Positions 1 through 11,400 of a stretch of 64,000 nt of DNA are shown here, piece after piece. Numbering within the stretch: the first letter of the stretch is position 1; each line of letters opens with the position of its first letter. The translations under genes were made by a program, and so were the position numbers. Under the pieces are notes generated by a model. That model saw only the letters and a list, made by a program, of their open reading frames with translations, had not been told where the DNA came from and searched no databases. This DNA comes from Chrysoporthe austroafricana (lineage: Eukaryota; Ascomycota; Sordariomycetes; Diaporthales; Cryphonectriaceae), in contig JYIP02000008.1 of NCBI GenBank assembly GCA_001051155.2, forward strand, positions 2,976,001 through 3,040,000. Direction: 5' to 3'.

Positions 1-1284
1 GAGTGCCCTGAGTGTCCTGGTGCTGATTTTCTGCGAATGAGACTTACAGGCCAGGGTGATATTTGCAATCTGTTGATCGTAGTAGCCGCCGCCAACATTG
101 GCGTGACTTCCAGGAAACCACACTTGCTTGAGATTGGTCTCGTTGTCATGAATGCGCTCCCAGAGGGTGGGCCTGAATGCTGCACGAGGCTCGTCGAGTG
201 CCAAAGCCTGACAGATGTCCTTTGCGTCAGCCAACACAAACACCAAAAGATGGGCAGGTGGTCCTGAGCACCCACATGAAAGGCGTTCTCCACCTCTTTT
301 GCTACGTTGTTGTTGGTGAACCGCCATGTGGTCAAGCAAAGTCAGCTATTTGAACCTCGACAGCGCGCACGATTGCCTTCTCGAATGGGGGGGGGGGCAC
401 TTATTGTTCTGATGATCCCCGGACGCCCAACAAGGGGACCGGTGGAATGCCGAGATCTCCAACCGTATCCCATACGGCAACAGCCTTTATTTTGATCTTC
501 GTAACGCCATCCTGGTATGTGTCTCGGGTATACACCATCTGTGAGCGATGGTGAGAAAGCTGGAGATGGGCATACGTCAAGGCGACTGCGCGAGCAACGA
601 ACCTGCTTGAGGAACTCGCGATATTGACGCTTGCGCTCCTCTTCCCAGAGGATCTTCGCCGTGCCCTTCTCGCCAGCATACGGCTGGAGCCCTTTGAAAA
701 TGTACTCCTGCGCCCCACGATGCTTGCTCCCCATCAACTGGTAATCAGTGAATATTTCATAGAAGCGGTCGAGTCCGTTGTGCGTCATCAAGCCCAGCGA
801 CGCGATCATGTCCGCCACAGCACGCGCCGTGAAAGCCCCACGAGAGAAGCCGACGAGGATGATGTCATCTCCATCGACATAGTTCATGCAAATAAAGCTG
901 TACAGCTCGCGGATATCCTAGACATCGGTGTCAGAGCAAGGCCGCAGACCTCAGCGCGGTTTGTCTACGGGGCCACTCGTGCAACTCACCGCGTCCAGCC
1001 CAACGCCAAAATCCCCGCCCGTCACCGAGTCCAGCGTGGAGCCCGAGCTTCCCACGCCGGCATGATAATAAATGATCTGGTTCGCTCCATCGGCGCAGAC
1101 CTTGCTGAACAGACGGCAGATTCGCCATACGTTTGATGGTGGAGACGACTCCCTGATTTGTGGGAGTCAGCACTGACGGCAAGACAACAGACCGGGCGCT
1201 CCGATCTCACCCCTGTTTGCCCAGAGCATTCATCCAACTCCCATCGCAGCAGACGACAAGGCGCTTGAACGACGCCGGCGCCAT
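1..1284 (-). pseudogene. DUF2235 alpha/beta-hydrolase gene, 3' end outside window, probably degraded
   Basis: The start at 1284 gives MAPASFKRLVVCCDGSWMNA, the usual N-terminus of DUF2235 (uncharacterised alpha/beta hydrolase) proteins. Exons that splice in frame with GT-AG are 1211-1284, 990-1152, 603-917 and from 538 leftward. They carry NQIIYYHAGVGSSGSTLDS, the nucleophile-elbow motif GFSRGAFTAR and IKAVAVWDTVGDLGIPP. Further conserved pieces (WRFTNNN, ENAFH joined to ALALDEP, KQVWFPGSHANVGGGYYDQQ) lie at about 275-350 and 48-207. Between about 345 and 430 no clean splice keeps the frame: an 11-bp G run at 387-397 sits there, and TGA precedes WRFT. I therefore read this as a gene with one or two frame breaks, or with sequencing errors at the homopolymer. 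The C-terminus lies beyond base 1. The substrate is unknown. Family call is firm; the pseudogene status is not. Confidence 0.75.
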
Positions 1285-1878
1285 CTCGAATTTGTGTGCC
1301 TGAAAGCCCTGCGCTCGAGGAAGAGAGAGAGAGAGAGATTCGGACCACACAAACGTATCCAGAGTTCGGTCTCGCATCCGAACCAAAAAGCAATCTCAGG
1401 ATTTCCTCAGGGCTGGCCTGTCCAGGCCGTGCAGCCATGCTGCCCCTGATTGGAGACGCCGTACCCACGTGCTGTCCCACTCGTTGCTGCATCTCTGGCC
1501 AATGGCCCCGGTTCGACTTGACTCCACGTGGTGGCGCTGTGGGTCAAGAGTCCGCCTGCTTTAGAGTGACGTCCTCGTTACGACCGCCTGCGTACAACAT
1601 GGGCCGTTATGCTGGAACTTGCATTTGATTTGATACGTAACTAACAGTACGCAGTGTCAGGCAGCGGTATTGAAAGTTGTCTCTGAGCCTGGTCGCCCAT
1701 TCTTGCTGCATCGGCGAGGCAACATTGACAGCCAGAGCACTTGAGGATCGCAATGGCTGGCGTATTATCAATTGTTCAGTCAATGGCCTCTGCCCTCAAT
1801 GAGATTTGTGTGGACTTTACTCCTCCCCGTATAGCTAACCTTGCGCTCTCTAAGCCTGTACGTGCGCACTGGTATCGT

Positions 1879-2280
1879 CTAGTCCGCCTTCTTCGCGTAC
1901 TCGTCCTGTGTGACCTCGTCGAGCCAGGTTGTCTCTCCCAGGCTGATTGCCAGATGCATCATCATGCTCCCGTCGTCCGCCCCATGCCAGTGCGTCGTGC
2001 CAGCAGGACATTGCACGATGTCGCCTACGCGGATGCGCTGAGGCACGCCGCCCTTGTCGCACACCCACCCGCTGCCAGCCTTGACCTCGAGGATCTGACC
2101 TTTCTCGTGGGAGTGCCAATAGGTACGGGCGCCGGGCAGAAAGGTAACGTGGTTGCACATGATGCCGTCGACATGGCCGGCCATGCGGTCCATATACACG
2201 TCGCCAGTGAATGTGTTGGCCGCCTTCGCGGTGCTCGAGCCGCCCGCCTGGGTGGAGTTGCGGATGATGGTGCACGGCAT
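1879..2280 (-). CDS. Small single-domain cupin, hydroxynitrile-lyase-like
   Basis: Intronless, 133 aa. The body is one beta-barrel cupin. Motif 1 is GARTYWHSHEKGQILEV (about residues 50-66) and motif 2 is GDIVQCPAGTTHWHG (86-100). Likely metal ligands are His56, His58, Gln62 and His97, the His-His-Gln-His set of manganese cupins related to bacterial cupin-type hydroxynitrile lyases. The stretch around MMMHLAISLGETTWLDEVT also resembles those proteins. The family is known for mononuclear metal chemistry; a real substrate cannot be read from sequence, so the lyase label is only a nearest-family statement. No signal peptide, so probably cytosolic. The start at 2280 gives the usual length for the family. 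Confidence 0.8.
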   Translation of the reverse strand: MPCTIIRNSTQAGGSSTAKAANTFTGDVYMDRMAGHVDGIMCNHVTFLPGARTYWHSHEKGQILEVKAGSGWVCDKGGVPQRIRVGDIVQCPAGTTHWHGADDGSMMMHLAISLGETTWLDEVTQDEYAKKAD

Positions 2281-2978
2281 GTTGTTTGGGCTGGATGAAG
2301 TCTCTGCCGAGGGTATTCAGGTAGTGTCTTGCTGATTCCAATTATGTGCTCGAGAGAATCGAATGGGGGCAAAGTAACTGCTCGAGTTGAGGACTGTCGT
2401 GTTGATAGAGGACAAACAGTACGTCAAGGCGAGGCAGCATGCGGAGAAGGAGAAGCATCTCTCTTACGTAATTATCCAGGGCCGTTCCTTCCTTCTGAAC
2501 AACAACAAATTGACTGCTACTTTCCATCTTGAACCAGACATCTTGGACCAGACGCTTACCCCTGACAATCTCTTTGGGTCAGATGCATCGGCGCATGCAT
2601 CGGCGGCGCGTGCAGCACCAGGTATGACCTATAATTATCCGCACGTTGCGCCGGCGCAACGCTAGAGCGACCTCATCAGAATTGCGTCGGCGACTCTCAC
2701 CTCACCGCGGATCTTGCGCAGCCAGGCTGCAAGAGTACTGCGTCTCTGTTGACGCTGCGTCAATGGATGCGGAGACTGTGCCTCACGGCGGCAATCACGT
2801 CAACACAACGACAAAGTCGCTGCGCCTGCGGGGGATACGGAGAAGGGCTGTGTACAAGGTGCAATTAAGCGGCTTTCGATCCGTCGAAAGCCATATGAAA
2901 CTGCAAATTTAGGTACAAGAAGTTGTCCTCGCCACCTTGGTCTCCTCCGCGTCCTGCCTAACCCGAGCTCAGGGGTAT
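2281..2978. other. Intergenic, nothing recognised
   Basis: No conserved coding pattern in any frame. The open frames here are short and show no family similarity. Confidence 0.5.
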
Positions 2979-3434
2979 TTAGTCGCAAGAGCCGGTAACA
3001 GAGCTCGAATCCGCGTAGCAAGTGCCCGAACCATCCGCGCAGGCAAAGCCCTCGGTCGCGATCTTCTGGCAGGCGGCCTGCCACGAGTCGCCATCGATCT
3101 GGCTTCCAGAGGCAGATGTGCACCGCCCGGTGCTCGACACGTAGGAGACGTCCTGTTGCGCGAAGATGCATGGTCAGATACAAGCAAGCCGAAGCGGTAT
3201 GTGCGTCAGTGGTAACTCACGGCTGGGCGGTCGGGCGCGTAGAATGTACAGGCAGGGCTGGTGATGCGCCAGTTGTAGCTGTCGCCGTTGTGGCAGGTGC
3301 AGCTGTAGTGCATATCCGCGAAGCTGAGGCCGCCCGGTCAGTTACAGACGTTTCCTGCGGGTTGCAATAGCAGTCGGGAGTAGCACTCACGAGACGCCGG
3401 CAAAGGCCGCAAGGATCGCAATATAGAACTGCAT
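2979..3434 (-). CDS. Small secreted cysteine-rich protein (effector-like)
   Basis: Three exons (3391-3434, 3221-3323, 2979-3152) joined at GT-AG sites give a 106-aa protein; the exon lengths sum to a whole number of codons. The first 15-17 residues, MQFYIAILAAFAGVS and following, form a signal peptide, with likely cleavage after Ala17. The mature chain of about 89 residues has eight cysteines (23, 25, 40, 60, 77, 87, 94, 105), an even number that could form four disulfides. It is rich in Ser, Gly, Asp and Thr and ends soon after the last Cys. No known domain recognised. Small size, secretion and high Cys content are the usual criteria for a fungal effector or antimicrobial candidate; function is not shown. 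It lies about 3.7 kb from a RIP-affected transposon block. The splice model is mine, supported by frame and by signal-peptide continuity across intron 1. Confidence 0.7.
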
Positions 3435-4738
3435 TGTGATTAATGTCCTTCAGAGACGCTCTGGTTCAAGGCACGAGGTTGCCAATAATATTGATCAGGA
3501 TGATCAAAACGAGTGACGAAGCGAATGGATGCGCAAGTCTACGCTTGGTTGGGTATGCAAAAGAGTAGCGGGCGGCGTCGAGGGAGTTGCTAGAGGATTG
3601 GGATGAAGGCGCTCACAACAACACAGTCAACGACTTGCTGGATGTCAAATTTATATACAACAGTCGGGTCTACTGTGAGGCTTCTACGCCGATCTCAGAA
3701 ACGACTCAGCTTCCCTGTGTTTCTGAAGAATAAACTTCTGCGCAGCCTCTGCCTGCAATATCGAGGACCCACCCGCCCTACGCAGGATATCAAATTCAAT
3801 GCTCGATCCAGCTGCCACTCACATGTATGGGTAAGGGCCGCAGAGCAGTGTTGTTGGACTCCGTTTGCACCTGTCTGTTACGAAAACCCGTGGATTTCAG
3901 CGCGCTGCTGGCGGCACGCAGCCGTGGCATTGATATGCGAAAAGTATAAATTATTGCGGGTGGGGACGTAGTTCATCCCAAGACATCGCGCAGCCTGGTT
4001 TCATCCCTGCGACCCGGCTAGTTCGGCGCAGGAGTGTCGGGATGGGGTTCATGCCAGCGTGCATAATAAGGTGTTGATCATACTACCTAAGAAGTATGTT
4101 ATGCTTATTGCTGATGGGCGGCCGTTGCGTCGCCGGGCTGGGTTCTATTTGTGAAATGGCTATCGTACCCAGCACAGTGGGACATTCTGGAGCCCCAGAG
4201 GCTCAGCCCCTGTATTCCAGGGTTTCAGATCGTCCTGATTTGGATGGAGAAGGGGCCCTTTAAATTACATTCGCGCGCTGAGCCTCAAGTGGACGAGTCA
4301 TGGCAGCGACCGAGGCATTGCAGTGCCAAGCAGTCAACTATGCCTCTTCACGTGGCCAATTCAGCGGCGAATCGAGAGGTGAACGACTACCTTCCGCCTC
4401 TCCCCCCATCTCTACATCAAGTTCTTGACCGTCCAAAATGATTATCGGATGGAACCAATACCACCGGAACTCACACAGACGCTGCGAAGAGCCGGAAGTT
4501 TGGACTGGTGCATGATGCTGTAAACCGGGTATTAATAGGAAAAGCTATCATAGCTGGCCTCCGGCGAGAAGATGGTTGGGTCAACGACTTAGATCCCACC
4601 AAGCCTACAACGTATCTTCGCAGGGCGTTCCCAACATTGCTAATCTTTCAGTGAAAGGCTGCCTCATGCAATTATGCGTCGAACTGGTACCGAAGTTATA
4701 AGAATCGCAAATGGCTCTGTACAACTACCTGGGCATGC
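3435..4738. other. Intergenic, nothing recognised
   Basis: Contains only short open frames without family similarity. It presumably holds the promoter of the secreted protein on one side and the 3' region of guanine deaminase on the other. Confidence 0.5.
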
Positions 4739-6189
4739 CTATTTCACACGCCTCCCTCGCACAAAGACACCGCGAATGTTTCGGTCATCCCCAGTCATAA
4801 TGAACTTGTCAAAAATCGTCCTGAGAGAATCATCCGGTTCGACCATAGTCATGACCTGATCCTCCACCGAAGCCGAGATTATGCAGCCATCAAAATCCTT
4901 GCCAACGGCGAAGCTGCCGACCTTATCGTCTAACGAGCAAACGCGGGCCCCACCCAAAGTGGCTAGGTAGAAGAGCTCTTCGATCGATAGCCCCGGATCT
5001 TTGCCCTGAGACATAGCCTCCCTCGCGTTGCTTACGATCAACGCCTGCCGCATTGCATCCAGGAGGCTGCTGGAGAAGCCACCTCCGGAGTCCGTCCCGA
5101 GGCCCACGTTGATTCCGTGACGCAGGAACTCTCTGATGGGTGCAGCCATGAACCCTCCTCCGACCGTCATGTTGGAAATCGGACAGTGGGCGACGCCACA
5201 GCCGAGCTCTGTGAACCGCCGGAGCTCGTACTCGCTCATATAGCAACAGTGGGCCATTATCGAACGTGGCCCGAGCAGACCGTAGTGATGGTACAAATCC
5301 GTCTCGTTGCTGAACTGTGGGAAAAGGGACTTTGTAGCTTTCATCTCTTGTTCTGCCTCGTTAAAGTGGGTCTGGATGGGTAGGTCAGGCTCGCGCTCAG
5401 CAATCCGCCCCAGCCCAGACAGTACATCTGGGCTGCATGAGATTGCAAACCGTGGTGCTGAAGATGGTCAATTTGAGAGCATAAGTCTGCCTAAGCGGAT
5501 AATACATAGGATGGATACATACTCAGCACAGGCTTGATGAGATCGCTATCCGGGTCGATAGCTCGGATATGGCGGATGCACTCCTCTGTAGCTTGCAGAC
5601 TGTCCTCGACGCTTGCATCGCGGTAGTATTCAGGAGCGTTTCGATCCATATTACACTTTCCGACCAATGCACGCTGGCCCTTCTCCCAACACAAGTCCGC
5701 GAGGATCCGGGTGGCTTCCCCATGTGCAGAGCCATAGTATGAGGCGGTGGTGATGCCTTGTTTCAGGAAGCCGTCGATGCACCGGCCGTACGTCCGGCGT
5801 GCGTACTCTGGGTCTGCAAACTTGGCTTCATTCGGGAACGTGATCCCATCCAGCCAGTCGAGTATGTGCATTCCTTGGCCGGGGCCCCTCTGTGCCCACT
5901 GAGGCGCATGATTGTGCGTATCGACGAAGCCCGGGATGAGGAACTCGCCCGTCTGAAGCCTGTGGACTTGGAAGTCGTCCAGGGGAAGGTCCGGGCTATC
6001 AGGCAGGCTGAGCTTTTCCGGCAGACTGTCGATATCGCTGTCAAAGGCGACAATACGGCCGTTAGTGTCGACTACGATGAGTGCCGATTCGACAATCTCG
6101 AGCTCCGTAGGCGAAAGTGAGTGGATCAGCGGCCCATAGACCATCAGTGGCTTTTGCTGGCCCTTCGTCATCGCGTGTCCAGGGACCAT
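4739..6189 (-). CDS. Guanine deaminase
   Basis: Hydrolyses guanine to xanthine and ammonia in purine salvage and catabolism; cytosolic zinc amidohydrolase. Two exons (5523-6189 and 4739-5457), with the intron opening GTATGT and closing TTCAG, give 461 aa, close to the normal 450-470. Zinc and catalytic residues are all visible: PGFVDTHNHAPQ with His92 and His94, THFNEAEQE with His253, IMAHCCYMSE with His292, and GLGTDSGGG with Asp345. The N-terminal beta-sandwich and C-terminal KDFDGCIIS...GVFVRGRRVK strands are complete. The splice restores VLTPRFAISCSP, a conserved segment of the family. The first Met gives a short extension; Met7 or Met16 are other possible starts. The gene looks intact. 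Confidence 0.93.
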
Positions 6190-6631
6190 GGCCGGAATTA
6201 TGGCGGAAAAAAACCCAAGAGTACATTAGCTCTCATTCAGTAGCCGTTCGACCGGATCGTGTGGAAGGGTCTACCGCGGGCTTCCGGAGAGGATATCACA
6301 CTGACAGTTGTTTAAATGGCTCACCAATGCTAACACGGCGGAAGATATACGTATGACGCTTACGTAACCAAGCTCTTGGAACCACACAGAGGTCCTATTT
6401 GCAATAGCCGATTTTGCCAGCCAAGGCCTAGCTATTCTTAACGCTCCGAGAAGAGATGTAAGGACGCTCGGTGTGAAACAGATATATTTTCCCTAAATTT
6501 GCGGACTATCAGTATAGCACATGCACTCTCTCAACCCCTGTGGTCTGCACTGACTCTGTAGCCATCACAGTTGCTACGCTAAATTTGAGTCCAGACCCAT
6601 TAGATTAGTAGACAATTGCTAAGTAGTAGCA
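6190..6631. other. Upstream region of guanine deaminase, nothing recognised
   Basis: No coding signal seen. Base composition already shifts towards AT relative to the gene. Confidence 0.4.
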
Positions 6632-7141
6632 TTAGGTGGATTGTGGACTCAAAATTAGAACGTGGAACAATGCAGTGACCGGGTTGCCAAAGTTCAAGTT
6701 CTGGATCATTCTCTTCGATCCACGTATTGTCGGTTGATTACTCGATCGTATCGATTTCATTGCTGGGCGACCTGACCATGACAGAGGGTTAGAAGATGAT
6801 ACTCTGTTCAAATTGTCAATATTAAATAAGTCTTGGACCAGCAAAGCAATTGTATCTTCACTAGTACTATTATTCATGACCTCGGGATCATGAACATCAA
6901 AGGGTTTCTTCAAGGATTCGTTAATATTCTATAATAGCTTGAGTGCAAGAAAAGAGGGCGACGAACCTTGAGCCATATCAAGTAGAGCGAAAGCGCAGAA
7001 GACATGTACCATAGCATGTACGGACGTATCTCCAAAAATGTTAAGAGGCAGACCGTAGCATCTACGCACTAGGTATTGTATTGCCATCCAAGTAGCCTGC
7101 AAGAGAGTGGTTAAATCGAGGAAACTTGCGCAATCCTGTCC
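6632..7141 (-). pseudogene. Gene fragment of unknown family, cut at the Helitron border
   Basis: Two open stretches on the minus strand (to about 6929-7141 and 6632-6913) can be joined by a short intron near 6915-6960. The upper piece reads QDCASFLDLTTLLQATWMAI and on through a helical run to ALLDMAQG. The lower one begins near LKKPFDVHDPEVMNNSTSED. I do not recognise the family; a C-terminal part of a fungal transcription factor is one possibility. The frame continues past 7141 only into Helitron sequence that recurs at 40428, so the N-terminal part is missing. No continuation was found on the other side at 22275. The simplest reading is a gene truncated by the insertion or a later rearrangement. 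Confidence 0.4.
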
Positions 7142-7394
7142 TAATATTCCTACAGCCAACGCAAGGTTGCCAGCCCTAAGCAAAGCTTCGAGAGCTCAGA
7201 TTGCCAGGGCACTGCCGATATAACGAAAATCGCGAGCGATTTCGAGCTCAAGCTCGAGAACCGAATAGCGCCTAGCCTGCTATAGAACGCGAGCCGAAAC
7301 TATGCGCCGCCTACGGCGTCCCGCAGTTTTCGCCAGCCCGCATTCGCAAGCGCCATTCTGGTTCTCTCGCTATATACGCCTCTAGTCTGGCCGG

Positions 7395-7500
7395 CGTGGA
7401 GGCTGGAAGGCTGGCTGGGCTAGAGGGCTGGCTGGGCTAAAAGGCTGGCTGGGCTAGAGGGCTGGCTGGGCTGGAAGGCTGGCTGGCATGGAAAGATAGC
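7395..7500. repeat. GGCTGGCTGG-type short tandem repeat
   Basis: Runs of GGCTGGCTGGGCTAGAGG and variants repeat about five times inside the 3' region of the Helitron. The short Helitron copy has two to three units at about 40690-40735. Unlike the surrounding RIP-altered DNA this stretch stays G-rich. Confidence 0.75.
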
Positions 7501-8240
7501 CAGTCTGGCCGGTAGAGGCTCTTTTTTAAGCGGCTTAACTTCTACTATTTATTTATAGATAGTGCTTAGACGGAAGATTCTTTTGCGCCAAGCATATAGA
7601 TAGACAGCTTGCCGGCCTGGAAGGCTTGTCGGCCTAGAAAGCTTGCTGGCCTAGCCGGTATAGAAATAGGCTATGCAATAGAAGCTCCTTTTTAAGCGGC
7701 TTAACCTCTAGCATTTATCCGCAAATAGTGCTTAGACGGAAGATTCTTTTGTGCCGAATATACAGATAGACGGCCTGCCGGCCTAGAAGGCTTGTCGGCC
7801 TGGAAAGCTTGTTAGCTTAGCCGGTATAGAAATAGGCTATGCAGTAAAAGCTCTTTTTTAAGCAGCTTAACCTCTAGTATTTATCCGCAAATAGTATTTA
7901 AATAGAGGATTTTTTTGCGCTAAGCATATAGATAGAGGGCCTGTCGGTCTGGAAGGCTTGCTAGTCTGGAAGGCTTATTGGTTTAAAAGGCTTATCGGTC
8001 TAAAGGGCTTATCGGTTTAAAGGGCTTATCAGTCTAAAGGGCTTATCGGCTTGGAAAGCTTGCTAGCCTAGCCAGTATAGAAATAAGCTATCCAGTAAAG
8101 GCTCCTTTTTAAGCGGCTTAACCTTTAGCATTTATCCGCAAATAATGCTTAAATAGAAAATTCTTTTGCGCTAAGCATATAGATAGAAAGCCTATTAGTT
8201 TAGAAGGCTTATTAGTCTGGAAGGCTTATCGGTTTAAAAA
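7500..8240. repeat. Tandem array of a roughly 160-250 bp unit in the Helitron 3' region
   Basis: Four imperfect units each start with CTCYTTTTTAAGCRGCTTAAC (at about 7527, 7682, 7850 and 8100). Each continues with an ATTTATCCGCAAATA-like stretch, a GATTCTTTTGCGC-like stretch, CATATAGATAG and several copies of GGCTTGTCGGTCTGGAA. The short Helitron has one such unit (about 40748). Units differ mainly by transitions. No coding role seen. Confidence 0.7.
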
Positions 8241-8479
8241 AACTTGCTAAAGAAAACGTTAGTTAGAATTCTTAGCAGAAATATATAAACTTAGTTTACG
8301 GCTACTAATATAAGCCGGCTAGAGAAAATAGAATCTATTATTAATATCTATTATTAATATTTGCTATTTATCGCTTTTCCTTATTTTATATAACCTATGC
8401 GTTATAATAGATCCAATCTGCTATTCTTGCCGCTATTATTTTATTTTAAAAGCGCTAAAGCATTTTGAAGCCGAAAGGC

Positions 8480-11400
8480 TATTCGAAAAGAATGCTATTT
8501 AAGGATTTCACCCGAGATAGAGCTATATATATTAAGCCAGGCTAAAACTCCTTCTTAGCGATATTCAGAATAATATAATCAATAATAAAACTTTATAATT
8601 TATAAATTATAATAACGTATAAGATAAAAAGAGGAAATTGGATTCGCTTGCATTTAATATCTCGATATACGAACTGCTAGCTAGATCTGAAGATAAGCAT
8701 TAGAGCGCAGCTATTTTCGTTCTGGTAAATGGAAAATCCCGAATATTTATAGCTATTAGCAGCCTCTTTACGAAAACTAGGGGAAAAAAGTATTTACTTG
8801 TCGAAATAAACGAAAACGATATAAGAGCTCGTCTTCCGCTAATCTACGCCTTCCTTTCAAGCCAGCTTCTTAATAATACTAGAGGTACTATTAACTAAGC
8901 CTTAAGGCGTATAGAGATTTTCGGAAAGAAAAATTCGGGCGCTAAAGCAAACTGGAAAATAAAAATCCAGATTACTAGCATTTTTAATATTAACCTTATC
9001 CCAGCCTTAGCCAATACCTATAGCCTTAATGCTTATAATAGGGATCTGGAACCTATTTATATAAACGAAATTATAGCTATCTATTTCTTTATTCGTAAAG
9101 AAAATACGGATAGCGTTATCGAACTTAGCAATCTTTTCGGCTATAATAAATTCGTAAAAACGGCAATGCGTATTCAAAAGCTTTTATATAAGCTTATTGC
9201 AATTTATAACCCGTACGCTTTCGAGAATACGCTTAAAAGCCGTTTGCGAAAAGTCTGCTTAGCGTATAATAATTAGCAAGCGGGCAATATAGTCGATAGC
9301 TATATAAGCGACCTAACTGCTAGTTTTAAAAGCTTTAAAGTCCTTTTTAGTATAATAAAAGGGCTTATCAAAAATAAATAGCAGCTAATAGAAATTATTA
9401 AATAAAAAGATATTAATATTACCGAAAATTTTGTTAAAGCCAAGAAAAGCCTCTTGCAAATATATACTAATTAAGGCTATTATATTGAAACCGATTATAA
9501 ATTTTTTATTAATAATAAAATATTTAATATTTATTAAATCTTGCTAGAGCTAAGCAAAGCTAGTATTAATTAAAAGAATATAATTAGAAGCTTTAAAGAT
9601 AGGAAAACGGAAAAGAGAATATAAAATATAACCGTTAATCTCGTTAGCAGCTATATTCGTAAGCGCTAAGTAAGCAATAGGATTAAGGCGGCTATAAGTT
9701 TCTGTTTCCGTTTTCAAAGCCCTGGAAAGAATTTCAATAATAAAAGACTTGTTATAGCTAGCTATATTATTGTAATTAATATAATATAAGTCAGGATCGT
9801 TATTAGCAAGAATTTGGCAGTAATAATAAACGTATTTTTCGAATAGAAAATGCTATTCAGAATTGAACAAGTCGATTGCATTATTAGGAAAATTATCTTT
9901 AGAAATAATCAAACCGTAAAATTATATTAGAAAGCGAATAAACTAATAGTTCTTGCTAACCTTATCAAATTCAGGATAGCTCTTTATATTGCTAGCTTAA
10001 TTAGCATTCAGATCGATTTTTCGGCAGCCGAATTTATCAAATTTGTTAAAAGGGTTGAAATTTCGATTAGGAACTGCGCGTATAAGCTTTTCCTAAAAGC
10101 CTAGTACGGCTTCTAGAGAATCCTAACGATTTTCGAATTCATTTATATTCTGAAAGGGAAGAATATCGATAGTATAATAATTATAAATATTATATTCGTA
10201 ATATCGCTAGCAAGCCTAATATATTAGCTCGTAAGAAGCGTATTCTTAGCCTTTTATAGTTAGCAAAATATTAAAATTGCGGAAAGGATAATAGAATATT
10301 AGCTTAATGCGATAGAAATTTTCGTTTTTAGCCGTATTAAGCTTATAAATAAGGAAATAATTAAAGATATAAGTTTTAGCTATAAGCTATAAAATTGGCA
10401 ATCTAGCTTCCCAATTATATAGCGTTAGCCATTCGAAATAGCTAATATTCTCGAGCTAGGGAATAATAGCGCGGTTTTTATATTTAGCCAGAAAAGATTG
10501 CTTTAATTATATATCCTTATTGTTTATCCGAAACTGGTAAGGCTAGTCGCTTTCGGAGCAATAGTCGATAGGAATAATAACTTTCAAGCTGCTAACGAGC
10601 TTATAGCAAAGAAAATAGTATATAATTTCGTATTAAAACTAATTCTTTTTGCCGATTAATTTATTTATTATACGGATAATAAAAGAAAAAAGGGGATTCC
10701 GATTGCTAATATAAGGAAATATTTAGCTAGCAATTTCATTATAAAATGCTAACTTAATTTCCGCTTTAGAGCAGTATTTAGCAATATAAGTTTTAATAGC
10801 ATATTAATTAATATAAAGGCTAATATTTATATTAGCTTTCTAGCCGATTTAAAAGGCTATCTGATACGGATTTAAGCATTAATCGTTACGAGCAAGCAAA
10901 AACGATTAATGCTTAAAATTCAATTCTTTGCTAATAGCTAATTCAGGCTGCAAAAAGCGAGAGAAATAGAAATAATACTGCAAATTAGCTAGCAAAACGC
11001 TTATCTTATTTAATTGCTCGAAAACGGCTATCCCGAAACCTGAAACATAATTGCAATAATCTTTAACTTATATACGGTTTGCTTCTTTAACCTATTCTAA
11101 AATTTCTGTAATCAGTTTTCGTATAAGCTTAATCTTCTTTTAGCGGAAATAACGCAAAAAAAGGCAAATATAAATAGAAATGCGAAAGATCAAGTTAGTC
11201 AAGTAGTTTTATATAAGTAGCTAATTCGAAATAATTACGGAAAGGCAAGTATTATTATAACCGGAAAGGCATTCCTTATTATTAAGAAAACTAGGATTAA
11301 CCGTATTAATATAATATTCCCAGAACTTAACGAATGCTTAATAGCTTAGCTTAATTTCTATATCTCTAATAAGAAATAAAAACGGCTTATATTAACCGAA

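Noticed and set aside
7395..8240. Regularly spaced repeats as a CRISPR-like array
   Set aside because: Eukaryotic DNA, units are direct imperfect tandem repeats with no unique spacers.
8640..9580. Long plus-strand stretch with few stops
   Set aside because: It is antisense to the PIF1 helicase C-terminal region, which gives recognisable motifs on the minus strand.
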